Positions 13,608-14,856 of a DNA stretch of 14,856 nt are shown piece after piece. The notes under the pieces were generated by a model, which saw nothing but the letters and a program-made list of their open reading frames with translations, made no database searches and was not told where the DNA came from. The stretch is taken from the NCBI GenBank assembly GCA_934615235.1, contig CAKTTL010000070.1:1-14856 (forward strand), read 5' to 3'. This DNA comes from an uncultured Clostridia bacterium (GTDB lineage: Bacteria > Bacillota > Clostridia > Christensenellales > Aristaeellaceae). The stretch's first letter is position 1. Every line of letters begins with the position of its first letter. The translations under genes and the position numbers were made by a program.

Positions 13608-13636
13608 ACTATACCACCTTCGTTCAAATATGTCAA
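13608..13636 (-). promoter_or_regulatory. Promoter of the eight-gene glycoside operon
   Basis: On the - strand, -35 TTGACA (13636-13631), a 17-bp spacer and -10 TATAGT (13613-13608), five of six consensus. The start should be near 13601, giving a leader of about 34 nt before the GTG of the SIS gene. A second TATAAT (13597-13592) on this strand lacks a good -35 and is more likely part of an operator-like box. Confidence 0.8.
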
Positions 13637-13677
13637 CATATCATGCAATAAAAAGATCGAAAATTTGTTCGTTTTAT

Positions 13678-13701
13678 ATAACCAATATTTGGATTGGTTA
13701 T
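13678..13701. promoter_or_regulatory. Perfect 9+9 bp palindrome midway between divergent promoters
   Basis: ATAACCAAT (13678-13686) and ATTGGTTAT (13693-13701) are exact inverted copies around a 6-bp centre. The site lies between the two divergent promoters, in A/T-rich non-coding DNA. The same half-site ATAACCAAT recurs at 13595-13603 by the operon promoter. It is most simply a binding site for a dimeric regulator, perhaps the operon's own GntR/UTRA protein. Confidence 0.6.
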
Positions 13702-13749
13702 GTCCTGCCGTTGTATTGCGCTGTTTTCAGGAAAACTTTTTTCGATCGC

Positions 13750-13777
13750 TTGCAATAAATGCTATTTTGGTTATAAT
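13750..13777 (+). promoter_or_regulatory. Promoter of the HAD phosphatase gene
   Basis: -35 TTGCAA (13750-13755), a 16-bp spacer, and a perfect -10 TATAAT (13772-13777). The -10 is embedded in the shared 11-mer TTGGTTATAAT (13767-13777). The start would be near 13784, about 20 nt before the ATG. Confidence 0.7.
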
Positions 13778-13804
13778 GAAAATAATATCGTTCTGGAGGT
13801 TTAT

Positions 13805-14437
13805 ATGCCGCAATTGGACGCCGTGATTTTTGATATGGATGGAACGCTTGTGGATACGCTGCTGATGACAATAGGCGCAATTGAAAAACACGCGCCCGCA
13901 TGCGGCCTCGGCCCCGTAACGCGCGAAGCGCTCCTGCAGGCAATCGGCCTGTGCAACCGCGATTTTTACCTGGCGCTTTACCCGGACTCAAGCGAAGCGC
14001 AACGGCAAAAGATTGAAGCGCTCGTTGAAGAGGGCGAGCTTGAAATTGGACGTACGCTGGGGGAAAAAATTCTTTTCGCCGGCGTCCCCGTTATGCTGCG
14101 GCAACTGCGCGGCGCCGGTATTCGCCTGCTGCTTGCCTCAACCGGCACGGAGTATCATGTGAAAGGCTGCCTTTCTATCGCCGGCATTTTGCCTTTCTTT
14201 GAAAAAATCCGCTGCAATGCGCCCGATAAGACCGAAATGACTGCGGAACTGCTCGAAGGCCTCGATTCCTCGCGCGTCGTTTTTATTGGCGACAGCGCCA
14301 AGGATATTCAGGCCGCCCGCGGCAATCGTCTCGCCGTCTACGGGGCGGGATTCGGCTACGCGCACGCGCGTGATTCGTTTGACAGGATTTTCAGCACGCC
14401 CCGGACGCTGACGGAAGCGCTGCTGCGCGACGAATAA
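13805..14437 (+). CDS. HAD-superfamily hydrolase (Gph / beta-phosphoglucomutase-like phosphatase)
   Basis: A 210-residue cytosolic enzyme. Motif I DMDGTLVDT (10-18) supplies the nucleophile Asp10 and acid/base Asp12; motif II is the small residue in LLASTG (about 108-113); motif III is probably the Lys in PDKTEM; motif IV is FIGDSAKD. A helical cap follows motif I, as in the Gph/beta-phosphoglucomutase group, so it likely acts on a small phosphorylated sugar or metabolite. The start at 13805 is chosen for GGAGGT (13795-13800) and the promoter at 13750-13777; a frame back to 13694 would swallow both. Divergent from the sugar operon with shared sequence boxes, it may dephosphorylate an operon intermediate or relieve sugar-phosphate stress (inference). 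Confidence 0.9.
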   Translation: MPQLDAVIFDMDGTLVDTLLMTIGAIEKHAPACGLGPVTREALLQAIGLCNRDFYLALYPDSSEAQRQKIEALVEEGELEIGRTLGEKILFAGVPVMLRQLRGAGIRLLLASTGTEYHVKGCLSIAGILPFFEKIRCNAPDKTEMTAELLEGLDSSRVVFIGDSAKDIQAARGNRLAVYGAGFGYAHARDSFDRIFSTPRTLTEALLRDE

Positions 14438-14602
14438 ACTGCCGAAACGAGTTGGATGAACAGTTCTTAAATGATAATTCAGGCAATACCGTATAATTCG
14501 CGCGAAAGATGACGAGATGAATTTACGCAGGCTCTCCCCCGGAGGGTCTGTTCCTGCTTGAACGGACAAAAAACGCTTGAACTGTCGCCTTTTTTCAGAT
14601 GC

Positions 14603-14628
14603 GCTCCGGCTTGTCAGGAGCCTTTTTT
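14603..14628 (+). terminator. Probable terminator for the HAD gene
   Basis: GCTCC (14603-14607), a 9-nt loop and GGAGC (14617-14621), then C and six T (14623-14628). It lies about 170 nt after the HAD stop and overlaps the last codons of the convergent AraC-type gene. An earlier T-run (14590-14595) follows only a weak GACA/TGTC stem. The stretch 14438-14602 holds no gene that I can see. Confidence 0.55.
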
Positions 14629-14856
14629 CGACAGGCTGTCGCGATAGGCTTCCGGAGAGACGCCGAAAGCCGCCTTGAACTGCCGCCAGAAAAGGGGATA
14701 ATTTGCGTAGCCCGCCAGCCGCGCGATCTCCTCGGCGCTTCTTCTGCCTGCGCGAAGCAGCGCGGCCGCCTTCTCCGTGCGCACCTTCGCCAGATATTCC
14801 CGGATGGACATACCGGTTTCCTGATCGAACGCGCGGCCGAGATACGCGGCGTTATA
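14614..14856 (-). CDS. AraC-type DNA-binding domain, C-terminal part of a regulator (cut by window end)
   Basis: The frame is open from the right edge to a TGA at 14614-14616, giving the last 80 residues of a larger protein whose beginning lies outside the window. It shows the double helix-turn-helix of AraC regulators: YLGRAFDQETGMSIREYL, then VRTEKAAALLRAG, RSAEEIARLAGYANYPLFWRQFKAAFGVSPEAYR at the end. In Firmicutes this domain occurs in AraC sugar regulators and in YesN-type response regulators; the N-terminal part needed to decide is missing. An internal ATG at 14811 is not the true start, since the upstream codons continue the conserved domain. It may control sugar genes further right. 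Confidence 0.9.
   Translation of the reverse strand, partial: YNAAYLGRAFDQETGMSIREYLAKVRTEKAAALLRAGRRSAEEIARLAGYANYPLFWRQFKAAFGVSPEAYRDSLSKKGS

Noticed and set aside
13694..13804. An N-terminal extension of the HAD gene by 37 residues.
   Set aside because: It would include the palindrome edge, the promoter and the Shine-Dalgarno; the start at 13805 begins right before the DMDGT motif as in the family.
14492..14497. TATAAT after the HAD gene, possible start of a small RNA.
   Set aside because: No acceptable -35 at normal spacing and no clear RNA structure other than the terminator downstream.

Overview
The window looks like a moderately GC-rich (by eye above 50%) Gram-positive chromosome segment, most likely an anaerobic Clostridia-type organism. 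The pointers are strong AGGAGG-type ribosome binding sites, consensus sigma-A-type promoters (TTGACA-17-TATAAT), GntR/UTRA and TetR regulators, and family-4 glycosidases beside a sugar ABC transporter without its own ATPase. The lineage is inferred from gene content and style, not from a marker gene. I see no rRNA, tRNA, CRISPR array, insertion sequence or phage gene.

Left part (1-4862, all + strand). A possibly structured leader (about 3-104) precedes an alpha/beta hydrolase. A TetR-type repressor follows, under a textbook promoter carrying three copies of a 14-bp operator-like box; it overlaps (ATGA) an unusual GNAT acetyltransferase with a hydrophobic C-terminal hairpin. An extended -10 promoter then precedes a two-gene unit: an aminopeptidase P-type (M24) peptidase and, 3 nt downstream, an EutH-type membrane transporter. 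Two bidirectional hairpin terminators (4861-5002) separate this from the convergent operon.

Right part (5019-13567, - strand). This is one compact eight-gene operon, in transcription order: SIS-domain sugar isomerase/deglycase-like protein, PfkB-type sugar kinase, GntR/UTRA regulator, GH4 glycosidase with a CHGT motif, extracellular sugar-binding protein, two ABC permeases, and GH4 glycosidase with a CHSV motif (alpha-galactosidase type). The transporter would import an intact glycoside, the two NAD/metal-dependent GH4 enzymes would cleave it in the cytosol, and the kinase and isomerase would pass the sugar to central metabolism. The true substrate is not evident. The SIS + PfkB + UTRA regulator + ABC set also resembles fructosamine (frl) loci, but with two glycosidases added.

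The operon promoter (13608-13636, - strand) lies back to back with the promoter of a + strand HAD-family phosphatase (13805-14437). The shared region holds a 9+9 bp palindrome and the same 11-mer (TTGGTTATAAT) at each promoter, suggesting common control. The right edge holds the C-terminal DNA-binding part of an AraC-type regulator (- strand) cut by the window end.
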